DNA of 64,000 bases from Paucidesulfovibrio longus DSM 6739 (GTDB lineage Bacteria; Desulfobacterota; Desulfovibrionia; Desulfovibrionales; Desulfovibrionaceae). The notes under the pieces were generated by a model that ran no database searches, was not told the DNA's origin, and worked only from the letters and a program-made list of their open reading frames with translations. Both the position numbers and the translations under genes were made by a program. Positions 55,461 through 63,855 of this stretch are shown here, piece after piece (position 1 is the stretch's first letter; each line of letters begins with the position of its first letter). The stretch is taken from the NCBI RefSeq assembly GCF_000420485.1, contig NZ_ATVA01000001.1, positions 1 to 64,000 of the forward strand. The letters run 5' to 3'.

Positions 55461-56000
55461 ATGTCCGAACCGATGAATCCAGAGGCCGATCCCGTTCTGG
55501 CCGCCATCCGCGAACGGCGCTCCATCCGCCGCTACAGCGGCGAACATCTCTCCAAAGAGGAAATCCTGACCGTGCTCGAGGCGGGCCGCTGGGCTCCGAG
55601 CGGGCTGAACAACCAGCCCTGTCGCTTCCTGGTGCTCCCGCCGGACGACCCGCGCCGGGAGGGACTGACCGCACATACCAAATACGCTCACATCGTGCGC
55701 ACCTGCGACGTCATGATCGCCCTGCTGCTGCGCAAGGACAAGCTCTACAACGCCCGCAAGGACCACCAGGCCGCCGGGGCCAGCGCACAAAACATGCTGC
55801 TCGCGGCCCATGCCCTGGGCCTGGGCGCGGTCTGGCTCGGCGAGATCATCAACCAGGAATCCGAGGTGCTCCAGGTTCTGGGCCTGGACAGCGAGGTCTA
55901 CGAGCTTCAGGCCGTCCTCGCCCTGGGCCGCCCCGCCCAGAAGGGCAGCTCCGAGCGCCTGCCCCTTTCCGAAATCGTCCTGGAGGGCTTCGCTTCATGA
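55461..56000 (+). CDS. nitroreductase-family FMN protein
   Basis: A 179-residue nitroreductase: FMN-binding RRSIRRYSGE, AGRWAPSGLNNQPCRFLVL and the C-terminal glycine helix AAHALGLGAVWLGEI. AGAGGAG precedes the ATG. Its stop overlaps the start of the metallo-beta-lactamase gene, so the two are coupled in a small redox operon that runs to 57469. Confidence 0.92.
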   Translation: MSEPMNPEADPVLAAIRERRSIRRYSGEHLSKEEILTVLEAGRWAPSGLNNQPCRFLVLPPDDPRREGLTAHTKYAHIVRTCDVMIALLLRKDKLYNARKDHQAAGASAQNMLLAAHALGLGAVWLGEIINQESEVLQVLGLDSEVYELQAVLALGRPAQKGSSERLPLSEIVLEGFAS

Positions 56001-56623
56001 AAGTGACTGCACTGAACCTCGGCCCCCTTGAAACGAACTGCTTCGTCTGCTCCGAGGCGGGCAAGGCCGTGGTCATCGATCCGGGCGGGGAGCCGTCCGC
56101 CGTTCTGAAAATCCTCCGGGCCGAGAAGCTCGAACCGACGCATATTCTGGTCACGCACCTGCACTGTGACCATATATATGGTTGCAAGGCCCTGGCCGAG
56201 GCCACGGGCGCGCCCGTGCTGGCATCCGCAACGGATGACTTCCTGATGCAGACTGAAGTCGGGCGCGGCGGGCTGTTCGGCCTGCCCCTGGTGGACGAGT
56301 TCGCCTACGCCGACCTCAAGCCCGGCAAGCATGAATTCCTGGGCCTGGAGTGCCGTGTCCTGGCCACGCCGGGCCACACGCCCGGCAGCCTGACCTTTTA
56401 TTTCCCCTCGCAGGGGCACGCCTTCGTGGGCGACCTGCTCTTCTACCGCTCCGTGGGGCGGACGGATTTCCCCGGCGGAAGCAGCGAAACCCTGAGCCAA
56501 TCGGTCCGCAGCGAGATATTCACCCTGCCGGGAGAGACCGTGATCCACCCCGGCCACGGACCGGACACCAGCGTGGGCGACGAGAAGCACCACAATCCCT
56601 TTTTCGCGGGGTTTCAGCCATGA
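55997..56623 (+). CDS. MBL-fold hydrolase (glyoxalase II/persulfide dioxygenase type)
   Basis: The 208-residue protein has the metal motif THLHCDHIYG (HxHxDH with a Cys), TPGHTPGSLTFYF, VGDLLFYRSVGRTD and a terminal HPGHGPDTSVGDEKHHNPF. This is the small YcbL-like branch. It is joined by ATGA overlaps to the nitroreductase upstream and to the selenoprotein downstream. Confidence 0.9.
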   Translation: MKVTALNLGPLETNCFVCSEAGKAVVIDPGGEPSAVLKILRAEKLEPTHILVTHLHCDHIYGCKALAEATGAPVLASATDDFLMQTEVGRGGLFGLPLVDEFAYADLKPGKHEFLGLECRVLATPGHTPGSLTFYFPSQGHAFVGDLLFYRSVGRTDFPGGSSETLSQSVRSEIFTLPGETVIHPGHGPDTSVGDEKHHNPFFAGFQP

Positions 56624-56847
56624 ACGTGAAGCACCGCCTGGACCTGCGCGGCAAATGCTGAGGCGTGGGCATGGAGATAGGCTGGTATCTCCGCTTCACC
56701 AGGGATGGGGCCATCGAGGCGCTCATCGACGAGGCGCAGCTCGCCCAGATCGAGCACGCCCTCTACATCGTGCCGGAATGGACTTTTGAGACGTTCCGCG
56801 AGAACGGCCATCTGCGCGTTCTCCTGAGCCGGAAACAAACGATCTGA
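56620..56847 (+). CDS. predicted TusA/SirA-like selenoprotein (in-frame UGA as selenocysteine)
   Basis: Reading from ATG 56620 (overlapping the MBL stop as ATGA) gives MNVKHRLDLRGKC, then TGA (56659-56661), then GVGMEIGWYLRFTRDGAIEA and on in the same frame to TGA 56847: 75 residues, normal for TusA (about 80). The opening LDLRGKC is the TusA/SirA signature (usually LD-RG--CP), so TGA replaces the Pro after the active Cys, giving a Cys-Sec pair. The later RDGAIEALIDE and EWTFETFRENGHLRVLLSRK follow the family order. A SECIS-like hairpin follows. Read as two genes, neither half would be complete. Probable sulfur/selenium or redox transfer with the neighbouring MBL and flavoprotein. Confidence 0.85.
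56673..56692 (+). promoter_or_regulatory. bacterial SECIS element
   Basis: A perfect 7-bp stem GGAGATA / TATCTCC closes a 6-base loop GGCTGG. The loop starts 18 bases after the UGA and begins with GG, both inside the range known for bacterial SECIS elements (apical loop about 16-37 bases after the UGA, G among the first loop bases). Confidence 0.8.
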
Positions 56848-56872
56848 TTCGATCAGCAAGGAGCATACGGAC

Positions 56873-57469
56873 ATGAGCAATCCCCTTCTGTTTCAATGCA
56901 GCCACCGCGCCCAGGGCAACAGCAACAACGCCGTGAACCTCTTTCTCGAAGGGGTCCGCGAGGCGGGCGGCGACGCCGAAAGCATCTACATCCGCAAGAT
57001 GGACTTCAAGCCCTGCCGCGCCTGCCGCATCTGCGAAAAGGACCAGGCCAGCCCCTGCGCGCTCCAGGGCAAGGACTACGCCCTGGATCTCTTCGAAACC
57101 ATGCTCGCGGCTCCCTTCGTCTTTTTCGCCGCGCCGATCTACTTCTACCATCTGCCCTCCCGGCTGAAGACCCTCATCGACCGCAGCCAATGGGTCTACG
57201 CCCGCAAGATGAAGAACGATCCCGAAGTGGCGGGCCGCCCGAAGCGCCCGGCCTATCTCGCGCTCTTCGCGGGACGCACCGAGGGCGAAAAGCTCTTCGA
57301 GGGCTCCCGCTTGACCATGAAATACTTCCTGGACAGCTTCAATCTGGAGCTTCAGCCTCCGCTGGAATTCCGGGGATTCGACAAGATCGCGGACATGGAG
57401 CGCCATCCTGAAGCCGCCGAGCAGATTCGCAGCCTCGGCCGCGACGCCTGGAAAAACCACGCGGGCTGA
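56873..57469 (+). CDS. NAD(P)H-dependent FMN reductase (flavodoxin fold) with Cys cluster
   Basis: The 198-residue protein starts LLFQCSHRAQGNSNNAVNLF, a flavodoxin-like phosphate loop, has the KPCRACRICEKD Cys motif typical of iron-sulfur/multimeric flavin reductases, and VFFAAPIYFYHLPSRLKTLIDRS. It lies 25 bases after the selenoprotein and is a candidate electron donor for its Cys-Sec pair. Confidence 0.85.
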   Translation: MSNPLLFQCSHRAQGNSNNAVNLFLEGVREAGGDAESIYIRKMDFKPCRACRICEKDQASPCALQGKDYALDLFETMLAAPFVFFAAPIYFYHLPSRLKTLIDRSQWVYARKMKNDPEVAGRPKRPAYLALFAGRTEGEKLFEGSRLTMKYFLDSFNLELQPPLEFRGFDKIADMERHPEAAEQIRSLGRDAWKNHAG

Positions 57470-57479
57470 TCGCGGCGCC

Positions 57480-58238
57480 ATGCCCGGAGCGCTCAGCCGA
57501 CTGCTCCGCTCGTTCGGGCGGCGGACCGGGATTCTCCAGGTCCGCTGCCCGGCCTGCGGCGTGCCCGCCCCCGCGGACAGGGCCGACGGGCTTTGTCCCG
57601 GCTGCGCGGCCGCCCTGGCTCCCCGGGAGGGCGGCTTCTGCCCCGGCTGCGGAGCCATGTTCGGCCTGGAGAGCTACGAGCCCGCGCTCTGCGGGGATTG
57701 CCGCGCCGCGCCGCCGCCCTGGGGGCGCTTCATTTTCCACGCGCGCTACGACGACCCGCTGCGCGGGCTGATCATCGCCTTCAAGTACAACGCCGGGCTG
57801 GAGCATTCCGCCCTGCTGCGGAGCATGGCCGCCTCGGCCTGGGAGCGGGCCGTGAACCAGCCTTCGGAATTCGCGCCGCCCCCGCGCAGGCCCGACCTGG
57901 TCGCGCCCGTGCCCCTGCACGGGAAACGACTGCTCTGGCGCGGCTTCAACCAGAGCCTGGAGCTGGCCTCGGCCGTGGCCGCGCGCGCCGGCGCGCCGCT
58001 GGAGCCGGCCGCGCTGCAACGGCTGCGCGACACCCGGCCCCAATCGACCCTTTCCGGCAGCGAACGGCTGACCAACCTGCACGGCGCGTTCGAGGCGGAC
58101 GCGGCCCTGGTGGGCGGCAAGCGGGCGCTGCTGGTGGACGATGTCTGCACCACGGGCTCCACCCTGCGCGAATGCGCGAAATCTCTGCTCGAAGCAGGCG
58201 CCAAAGCAGTTGACGTACTCGTGCTTGCCAGGGCATAA
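57480..58238 (+). CDS. comF: ComF-family phosphoribosyltransferase-like protein
   Basis: The 252-residue protein has N-terminal zinc-type Cys pairs (CPACG, CPGCA, CPGCG, CGDC), then FKYNAGLEHSALL and a PRT domain with PVPLHGKRLLWRGFNQSLEL and the PRPP loop RALLVDDVCTTGSTLRE. ComF acts in DNA uptake in competent bacteria; role here unknown. Confidence 0.9.
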   Translation: MPGALSRLLRSFGRRTGILQVRCPACGVPAPADRADGLCPGCAAALAPREGGFCPGCGAMFGLESYEPALCGDCRAAPPPWGRFIFHARYDDPLRGLIIAFKYNAGLEHSALLRSMAASAWERAVNQPSEFAPPPRRPDLVAPVPLHGKRLLWRGFNQSLELASAVAARAGAPLEPAALQRLRDTRPQSTLSGSERLTNLHGAFEADAALVGGKRALLVDDVCTTGSTLRECAKSLLEAGAKAVDVLVLARA

Positions 58239-58356
58239 GCGGTCCTGGCCTGGAGCCGCCCAGCGAAATTCGCGGGCCGCGATCCGCGCAGCCCAGGCGC
58301 CAGAGCGTGAAAAGCGTGATTTTTTCGAGCAGCGATAAAAAACTCGCTCGCGGGGC

Positions 58357-58386
58357 TTGACTTTACCGCACCCTTGCGGATAGGTT
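58357..58386 (+). promoter_or_regulatory. promoter of rplU-rpmA
   Basis: TTGACT (58357-58362), 18 bases, TAGGTT (58381-58386), leading to a start near 58393, 25 bases before rplU. Confidence 0.5.
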
Positions 58387-58417
58387 GCCCTCCTTGCGAG
58401 ACGGAGGTAACACCATT

Positions 58418-58729
58418 ATGTTTGCAATCATCGAGACCGGCGGAAAACAGTTCCGCGTGGAAGAAGGCCTCGAAATGGACGTGGAACTTCTCAAGGCCGA
58501 GGCCGGTTCCACTGTTTCCATCGATAAGGTTCTGCTGGTGGGCGACGGCGACGCCACCAAGATCGGCGCTCCCTACGTTGAGGGCGCGAAGGTCGACTGT
58601 GAAGTCGTCACGCATGGCCGCGGTAAGAAAATCGTGGTCTTCCACAAGCTTTCCAAGAAGGACGCCCGCAAAAAGCAGGGCCACCGCCAGGACTTCACGC
58701 GCCTGAAAGTGAAAAGCATTTCGGCCTAG
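58418..58729 (+). CDS. rplU: 50S ribosomal protein L21
   Basis: The 103-residue protein starts MFAIIETGGKQFRVEEG and carries the L21 signature region (KKDARKKQGHRQDFTRLKV). AGACGGAGG precedes the ATG; an earlier start 11 codons upstream was rejected. First gene of the rplU-rpmA-obg group. Confidence 0.98.
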   Translation: MFAIIETGGKQFRVEEGLEMDVELLKAEAGSTVSIDKVLLVGDGDATKIGAPYVEGAKVDCEVVTHGRGKKIVVFHKLSKKDARKKQGHRQDFTRLKVKSISA

Positions 58730-58747
58730 TGCCGCAAGGAGAACGTC

Positions 58748-59017
58748 ATGGCTCATAAAAAAGCAGGCGGCAGCTCCAGGAACGGTCGCGATTCCCAAGG
58801 CCAACGGCGGGGCGTTAAGCGCTTCGGCGGCCAGCAGGTTCTCGCGGGCAACATCCTCGTGCGCCAGCTCGGCACCAAGGTTCACCCCGGCAAGAACGTC
58901 GGCATGGGCAAGGACTTCACCCTGTTCGCCCTCACCGACGGCGTCGTCAAATTCGAAAAGTACACCCGGCACAAGAAGGTCAAGACCCGCGTGCACGTGG
59001 TCCCGGCCGAAGCCTAG
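58748..59017 (+). CDS. rpmA: 50S ribosomal protein L27
   Basis: An 89-residue protein starting [20 protein letters not shown], with [19 protein letters not shown]; no N-terminal extension for cleavage, so the mature form is made directly. 18 bases after rplU. Confidence 0.98.
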   Translation: MAHKKAGGSSRNGRDSQGQRRGVKRFGGQQVLAGNILVRQLGTKVHPGKNVGMGKDFTLFALTDGVVKFEKYTRHKKVKTRVHVVPAEA

Positions 59018-59042
59018 CCGCGATCGGCTAAAGCGCGATTTC

Positions 59043-59072
59043 AGGGCAGGAGCTTCTCCTGCCCTTTTTTTT
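59043..59072 (+). terminator. rho-independent terminator after rpmA
   Basis: Stem GGGCAGGAG / CTCCTGCCC, 3-base loop, then eight T. It separates the ribosomal pair from obg, so obg expression needs read-through or its own promoter. Confidence 0.92.
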
Positions 59073-59122
59073 GTTGTACCTCTCGGTAAACTCCGGCGAG
59101 AACGCCGGGCAGGAAGGAACAG

Positions 59123-60352
59123 ATGCGATTCGTCGACGAAGCAAGCATAACCGTGCGATCCGGCAAGGGCGGGAACGGCTGCGCCTCGTTCCGCCGCGAG
59201 CGCTGCGTTCCCAAGGGCGGCCCCAACGGCGGCGACGGCGGCCGGGGGGGCGACGTGATCTTCCGCGCCTCCGACCGGCTCGTGACCCTCTACGACTTCC
59301 GGATCAAGCGGCTCTACGAAGCCCGCAACGGCCAGCCCGGCATGGGCCGCGACCGCTACGGCAAGGCCGCCGATCCCCTGGTCATCGACCTGCCCGTGGG
59401 CACGCTCGTTTTCGAAACCGTGGAGGACGAGGACGGAAGCGTCCGCGAACGGCTCATCGCCGACCTGGTGCGGGACGGACAGGAAGTGCTCATCTGCAAG
59501 GGCGGCGACGGCGGACGAGGCAACCTGCACTTCAAGACCGCCACCAACCGCGCCCCCCGCCGCTGCGAGCCAGGCTTTCCCGGAGAGGAACGCCACGTGC
59601 GCCTGGAGCTGAAGATTCTCGCGGACGTGGGTCTGCTCGGCCTGCCCAACGCGGGCAAATCCACCTTCATCTCGGCCGTGTCCGCGGCCCGGCCCAAGAT
59701 CGCGGCCTACCCCTTCACCACGCTGGTGCCCAACCTCGGCGTCATCGAGGACGAAATCGGCAGGCGCATGGTCATCGCGGACATCCCCGGCCTCATCGAG
59801 GGCGCGAGCGAAGGCCAGGGACTCGGCCACACCTTTCTCAAGCACGTGGAGCGCACCCGCTTCCTCGTGCACATCCTCAGCTGCGAGGACGTGGCCCACG
59901 GCGACGAGAGCGATCCCTTCTCCGGCTTCGCCATGCTCGACGAGGAACTGGCCCGCTACAATCCGGAACTGGCCCAAAAGGAACAGATCCGGGTGCTGAA
60001 CAAGATCGATCTCCTGGACGACGAGCAGCTCGACCAGCTCAAAAGCCTCGCCAAGGAATCCGGGTTGGAGCTGCACTTCCTCTCGGCCCGGCGCGGCGAC
60101 GGCCTGGAGGAATTCGTGGACCTGCTCTGGTCCCGCCTGAACGCGCTCAACGAGGCCGAGGCCGCCGAACGCGCCGCCGAAGACGCGGCCCGCGAAGCCG
60201 CAAATTTCGACCACGGCGCGGGCTTCGAATCCGCAACCGTCTCTCGCGCCCGCGAGGAATGCGATTTCGGGGAAGACGCCTGCGGCTGCGAGGACGGGGA
60301 AGAGCTTGAAGACCGGGACGAGACGCTGGACGAGACGCGGGAAAACGAGTAG
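59123..60352 (+). CDS. obg: GTPase ObgE/CgtA
   Basis: Obg acts in late 50S assembly and the stringent response. The 409-residue protein has the glycine-rich Obg domain (ITVRSGKGGNGCASFRRE; GGPNGGDGGRGGDVIF), G1 GLPNAGKSTFI, G3 DIPGLIEGASEGQGLG and G4 LNKIDL, and an acidic C-terminal tail with several Cys and Glu. It is normal except for this long acidic tail. Confidence 0.96.
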   Translation: MRFVDEASITVRSGKGGNGCASFRRERCVPKGGPNGGDGGRGGDVIFRASDRLVTLYDFRIKRLYEARNGQPGMGRDRYGKAADPLVIDLPVGTLVFETVEDEDGSVRERLIADLVRDGQEVLICKGGDGGRGNLHFKTATNRAPRRCEPGFPGEERHVRLELKILADVGLLGLPNAGKSTFISAVSAARPKIAAYPFTTLVPNLGVIEDEIGRRMVIADIPGLIEGASEGQGLGHTFLKHVERTRFLVHILSCEDVAHGDESDPFSGFAMLDEELARYNPELAQKEQIRVLNKIDLLDDEQLDQLKSLAKESGLELHFLSARRGDGLEEFVDLLWSRLNALNEAEAAERAAEDAAREAANFDHGAGFESATVSRAREECDFGEDACGCEDGEELEDRDETLDETRENE

Positions 60353-60362
60353 TTCCCAGCCC

Positions 60363-61514
60363 ATGAACGCATCCGATCGCCGCAGCCTGCTTGCATCCGC
60401 CCGCCGGGTGGTCGTCAAGGTCGGGTCCGCCGTCCTGACCATGGAAGACGGCCTCGACCTGAACATGATCCGTCATCTCGTGCGCGAGATTTCGGCCCTG
60501 CGCCAGCGGGACATGCAGGTCCTGCTGGTCACTTCCGGAGCCGTTGCCGCCGGACGCCGCCGCATCCAGTTTATGCAGCCCGACGCGGCCCATCTTTCGG
60601 ATCTGCCCGGCCGCCAGGCCGCCTCGGCCATCGGCCAGGGCACGCTGATGCACGAATACGACCGCGCCCTTTCCGAGCTGGGCATCGTGGCCGCGCAGGT
60701 GCTCCTGACCCGCGAGGGGCTGCGCCAGCGCGAACGCTTCCTGAACGCGCGCAACACCCTGGAACGCCTGCTCGACTGGGGCGCCGTGCCGATCATCAAC
60801 GAGAACGACACGGTCTCGGTCAAGGAATTGCAATTCGGCGACAACGACACCCTGGCCAGCCTGACCGTGGGGCTCGTGGGCGCGGACCTGTTCATCAACC
60901 TGACCTCGGCGGACGGCGTCTTCGACAAGAATCCGGACCAGAATCCGGACGCCCGGCATCTCGACGTCATCGAAGACATTTCGGCCCTGGACATCCCGGC
61001 CATGTGCGACGGCAAGACCGCCGTGGGTTCCGGCGGCATGTATTCCAAGCTGCTCGCGGCCCGGCGCGCGGCCCAGCTCGGCGCGCCCACCCTGATCCTT
61101 TCGGGGCGCAAGGGGTTCTCGCTCTGCGCGGCCTTGGACGGCGCGCCCGGCGGCACGCTGGTCCTGCCCTGCGACCGCTGCGTTTCCAGCAAGAAATTCT
61201 GGCTGGCCTACCACGACAAGCCCGCCGGAACCATCGTCGTGGACGACGGCGCGGCCCGCGCGCTCTGCGAGCTGGGCCGGAGCCTTTTGCCCGCGGGCAT
61301 CGTGGCCGTCGAAGGCGAGTTTCCCCAGGGCGCCCTGGCCGGCATCCGCACCCAGGCCGGCCGCGTGCTCGGCGTGGGCCTCTGCAACTACGCCTCGGAC
61401 GAATTGCGGCGCATCATGGGCCGCAAGAGCACCGAAATCCAGGCGGAACTGGGAGCCTGCCCCTACGAGGAAGCCGTCCACCGCGACAACATGCTCCTCG
61501 ATCCCGCCATCTGA
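60363..61514 (+). CDS. proB: glutamate 5-kinase
   Basis: First step of proline synthesis. The 383-residue protein has the amino acid kinase domain (RRVVVKVGSAVLT; LLVTSGAVAAGR; IINENDTVSV; TSADGVFDKNP; GSGGMYSKLLAAR) and a C-terminal PUA domain (AGIVAVEGEFPQGAL). It starts ten bases after obg. Confidence 0.96.
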   Translation: MNASDRRSLLASARRVVVKVGSAVLTMEDGLDLNMIRHLVREISALRQRDMQVLLVTSGAVAAGRRRIQFMQPDAAHLSDLPGRQAASAIGQGTLMHEYDRALSELGIVAAQVLLTREGLRQRERFLNARNTLERLLDWGAVPIINENDTVSVKELQFGDNDTLASLTVGLVGADLFINLTSADGVFDKNPDQNPDARHLDVIEDISALDIPAMCDGKTAVGSGGMYSKLLAARRAAQLGAPTLILSGRKGFSLCAALDGAPGGTLVLPCDRCVSSKKFWLAYHDKPAGTIVVDDGAARALCELGRSLLPAGIVAVEGEFPQGALAGIRTQAGRVLGVGLCNYASDELRRIMGRKSTEIQAELGACPYEEAVHRDNMLLDPAI

Positions 61515-61666
61515 GCCTTCCCGCTCCTCCTGCGCCGCGCGCCGCCTTCTGCCGAAGTCCTTTTCGGCGCTCTTCCCTTTTCCCCGGACTCCGGCTTGCC
61601 CTGCGCGCAATCCTGGTCCATATTGAGCACTTGCCCCGCGCCATCCCAACACGCAAGGAGAGAGCC

Positions 61667-62602
61667 TTGGCTTCCGGTTCCAAGAAAGTCATCATCGCGG
61701 CCATGCTCGGCAATCTGGCCATCGCGGCCACCAAATTCGTTGCCGCCGCCTTCACGGGCAGCTCGGCCATGCTGTCCGAGGGCGTGCACTCCACCGTGGA
61801 CACGGGCAACCAGATCCTGCTGCTCCACGGCATGCGCCGGGCCGCCCTGCCCGCGGACGAGCGTTTCCCGTTCGGCCGAGGCAAGGAAATCTACTTCTAC
61901 AGCTTCGTGGTCGCCATCCTCATCTTCGGCCTGGGCGCGGGCGTGTCCATCTACGAAGGCATCGTGCACCTGCGCCGCCCGGAGCTGCCGGAAAACCCGC
62001 TTCTGAACTACGCGGTTCTCGCCATTTCCATGCTCTTCGAAGGCGCGGCCTTGACCCTGGCCCTGCGCGAGTTCCGGCGCACCAAGGGCAAGCGGGGCTG
62101 GCTGCGGGCCGTGGCGCGCAGCAAGAACCCCTCCCTGTTCGTGGTGCTCTTCGAGGACAGCGCCGCCATGCTCGGCCTGGTCGCGGCCTTTGCGGGCGTG
62201 CTCCTGACGCAGATCACGGGCGATCCCCGGTTCGACGGCGCGGCCTCCATCGTCATCGGCTGCATTCTCGCGGGCACGGCCTCCTGGCTGGCCTACGAGA
62301 CGCACGGCCTGCTCCTGGGCGAGGGCGCCCACCCCGAAGTCGTCGCGGCCATCCGCAAGATGGTCCTGGAACGCCCGGAAATCGACGTAATAAACGAACT
62401 CGCCACCCTGCACATGGGACCGGAATATGTGGTCGTCACGCTTTCCGTGGATTTCGCGGACAGGGAGAGTTCCTGCGACGTGGAGAGCGTGGTCGCGCAG
62501 CTCGACCGCCAGATCAAGGCGGCCTTTCCCAACGTCAAACGCGTTTTCGTCGAGGCGGAGGCCAAAAACCCGCTGGGCCCTGTTTCCGGCGAGAACCGTT
62601 AG
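61667..62602 (+). CDS. cation diffusion facilitator (CDF) transporter
   Basis: The 311-residue protein has six helices with the metal-site residues of the family (SEGVHSTVDTGNQ, H and D; LFEDSAAMLGLV) and a cytoplasmic C-terminal domain (VINELATLHMGPEYVVVTLS). The start is TTG 61667 with AAGGAGAG six bases upstream; no ATG fits before the first helix. Probable zinc or iron efflux. Confidence 0.88.
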   Translation: MASGSKKVIIAAMLGNLAIAATKFVAAAFTGSSAMLSEGVHSTVDTGNQILLLHGMRRAALPADERFPFGRGKEIYFYSFVVAILIFGLGAGVSIYEGIVHLRRPELPENPLLNYAVLAISMLFEGAALTLALREFRRTKGKRGWLRAVARSKNPSLFVVLFEDSAAMLGLVAAFAGVLLTQITGDPRFDGAASIVIGCILAGTASWLAYETHGLLLGEGAHPEVVAAIRKMVLERPEIDVINELATLHMGPEYVVVTLSVDFADRESSCDVESVVAQLDRQIKAAFPNVKRVFVEAEAKNPLGPVSGENR

Positions 62603-62685
62603 ACAAGGCCACGGCCCTGTGATAATTTTCGAGCAATTTCGGAACGCGCGCCTTGCGCGTTCCTCGCAGCGCCGGGAGAACGGTC

Positions 62686-63855
62686 ATGGCAATCAAGAGT
62701 CTTCTTGAACTCCGCAAGTTCGTGGCTCCGGAATTCGTCTTCGGCGAAGGGGCCGCCGCCCTGGTGGGCAGATACGCGCGCAACCTCGGCGCGGAGCGGG
62801 TTTTGCTGGTCACGGACCCGGGGGTCATCGAAGCCGGCTGGGCGGACGCGGCAGCGGCCTCCCTGCGCGAGCACGGCCACAAGGTGACCATGTTCTCCGA
62901 CGTCTCCCCCAATCCCCGCGACAGCGAATCCATGGCCGGAGCAGAGATCTACAGGCGCAACGACTGCAACGCCATCGTCGCCGTGGGCGGAGGCAGCCCC
63001 ATGGACTGCGCCAAGGGCATCGGCATCGTCGTGACCAACGACCGCCACGTGCTGGAATTCGAGGGCGTGGACAACGTGGGCCGTCCCGGCCCGCCCCTGA
63101 TCTGCCTGCCGACCACTTCGGGCAGCTCCGCGGACGTTTCCCAGTTCGCCATCATTCTTGACTCCGCGCGCAAGGTGAAGATCGCCATCGTCAGCAAGGC
63201 CGTGGTCCCGGACGCGTCCCTGCTCGATCCGGAACTGACCTCGACCATGAGCAAGGAGCTGACCGCGAACACGGGGCTGGACGCGCTCACCCACGCCATC
63301 GAGGCGTACGTGTCCAACGCCTCCTCCCCGGTGACGGACCTCTTCGCGCTGGAGGCGGTCCGCTTCGTCAAAACCCATCTGGCACGGGCCATCGACGATC
63401 CTCTGAACATGGAAGCCCGAGGCGGAATGCTGCTCGGCAGCCTGTATGCGGGGCTGGCCTTCTCCAACGCCATTCTCGGCGCGGTGCACGCCCTTTCCCA
63501 CAGCCTGGGCGGCCTGCTCGACCTGCCGCACGGCAAGTGCAACGCCATCCTGCTGGACCACGTCATCGCGCACAACTTCGAGGCCGAGCCGGAGCGGTAT
63601 TCCGCCGTGGGCGCGGCCCTGGGCGCGGACATCATGCCCGGCATGAACATGGCCGAACAACGCGACGCGGTCATCGACGCGGTGCGCTCCTTCAAGACCG
63701 ACGTCGGCGTGACGGAAACCCTCTCCTCCCTGGGCGTGACCCGCGAAGACCTGCGGGGCCTGGCGGAATTCGCCCTGGCCGATCCCTGCATGGCCACGAA
63801 CCCGTCCGCCCTGACCACGGAAGAAATCATGGAGATCTATGCGCAGGCGCTCTGA
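62686..63855 (+). CDS. ercA: ErcA-like iron-containing alcohol dehydrogenase
   Basis: The 389-residue group III dehydrogenase starts KSLLELRKFVAPEFVFGEGA, has VAVGGGSPMDCAKGIG for NAD(P), PTTSGSSADVSQFA and the metal motifs with TGLDALTHAIEAYVS and HALSHSLGGLLDLPHGKCN. The ErcA assignment comes from the overlapping histidine kinase gene, a linkage known for this clade, which is thought to serve in regulation of alcohol oxidation rather than in bulk metabolism. Start 62686 follows GGGAGAA. Confidence 0.88.
   Translation: MAIKSLLELRKFVAPEFVFGEGAAALVGRYARNLGAERVLLVTDPGVIEAGWADAAAASLREHGHKVTMFSDVSPNPRDSESMAGAEIYRRNDCNAIVAVGGGSPMDCAKGIGIVVTNDRHVLEFEGVDNVGRPGPPLICLPTTSGSSADVSQFAIILDSARKVKIAIVSKAVVPDASLLDPELTSTMSKELTANTGLDALTHAIEAYVSNASSPVTDLFALEAVRFVKTHLARAIDDPLNMEARGGMLLGSLYAGLAFSNAILGAVHALSHSLGGLLDLPHGKCNAILLDHVIAHNFEAEPERYSAVGAALGADIMPGMNMAEQRDAVIDAVRSFKTDVGVTETLSSLGVTREDLRGLAEFALADPCMATNPSALTTEEIMEIYAQAL

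Noticed and set aside
56665-56847. Independent 58-60-residue gene starting at GTG 56665 or ATG 56671
   Set aside because: It would lack the first TusA strand and active Cys, whereas the same frame continues upstream through one TGA to a proper family N-terminus with a SECIS-like hairpin after the TGA.
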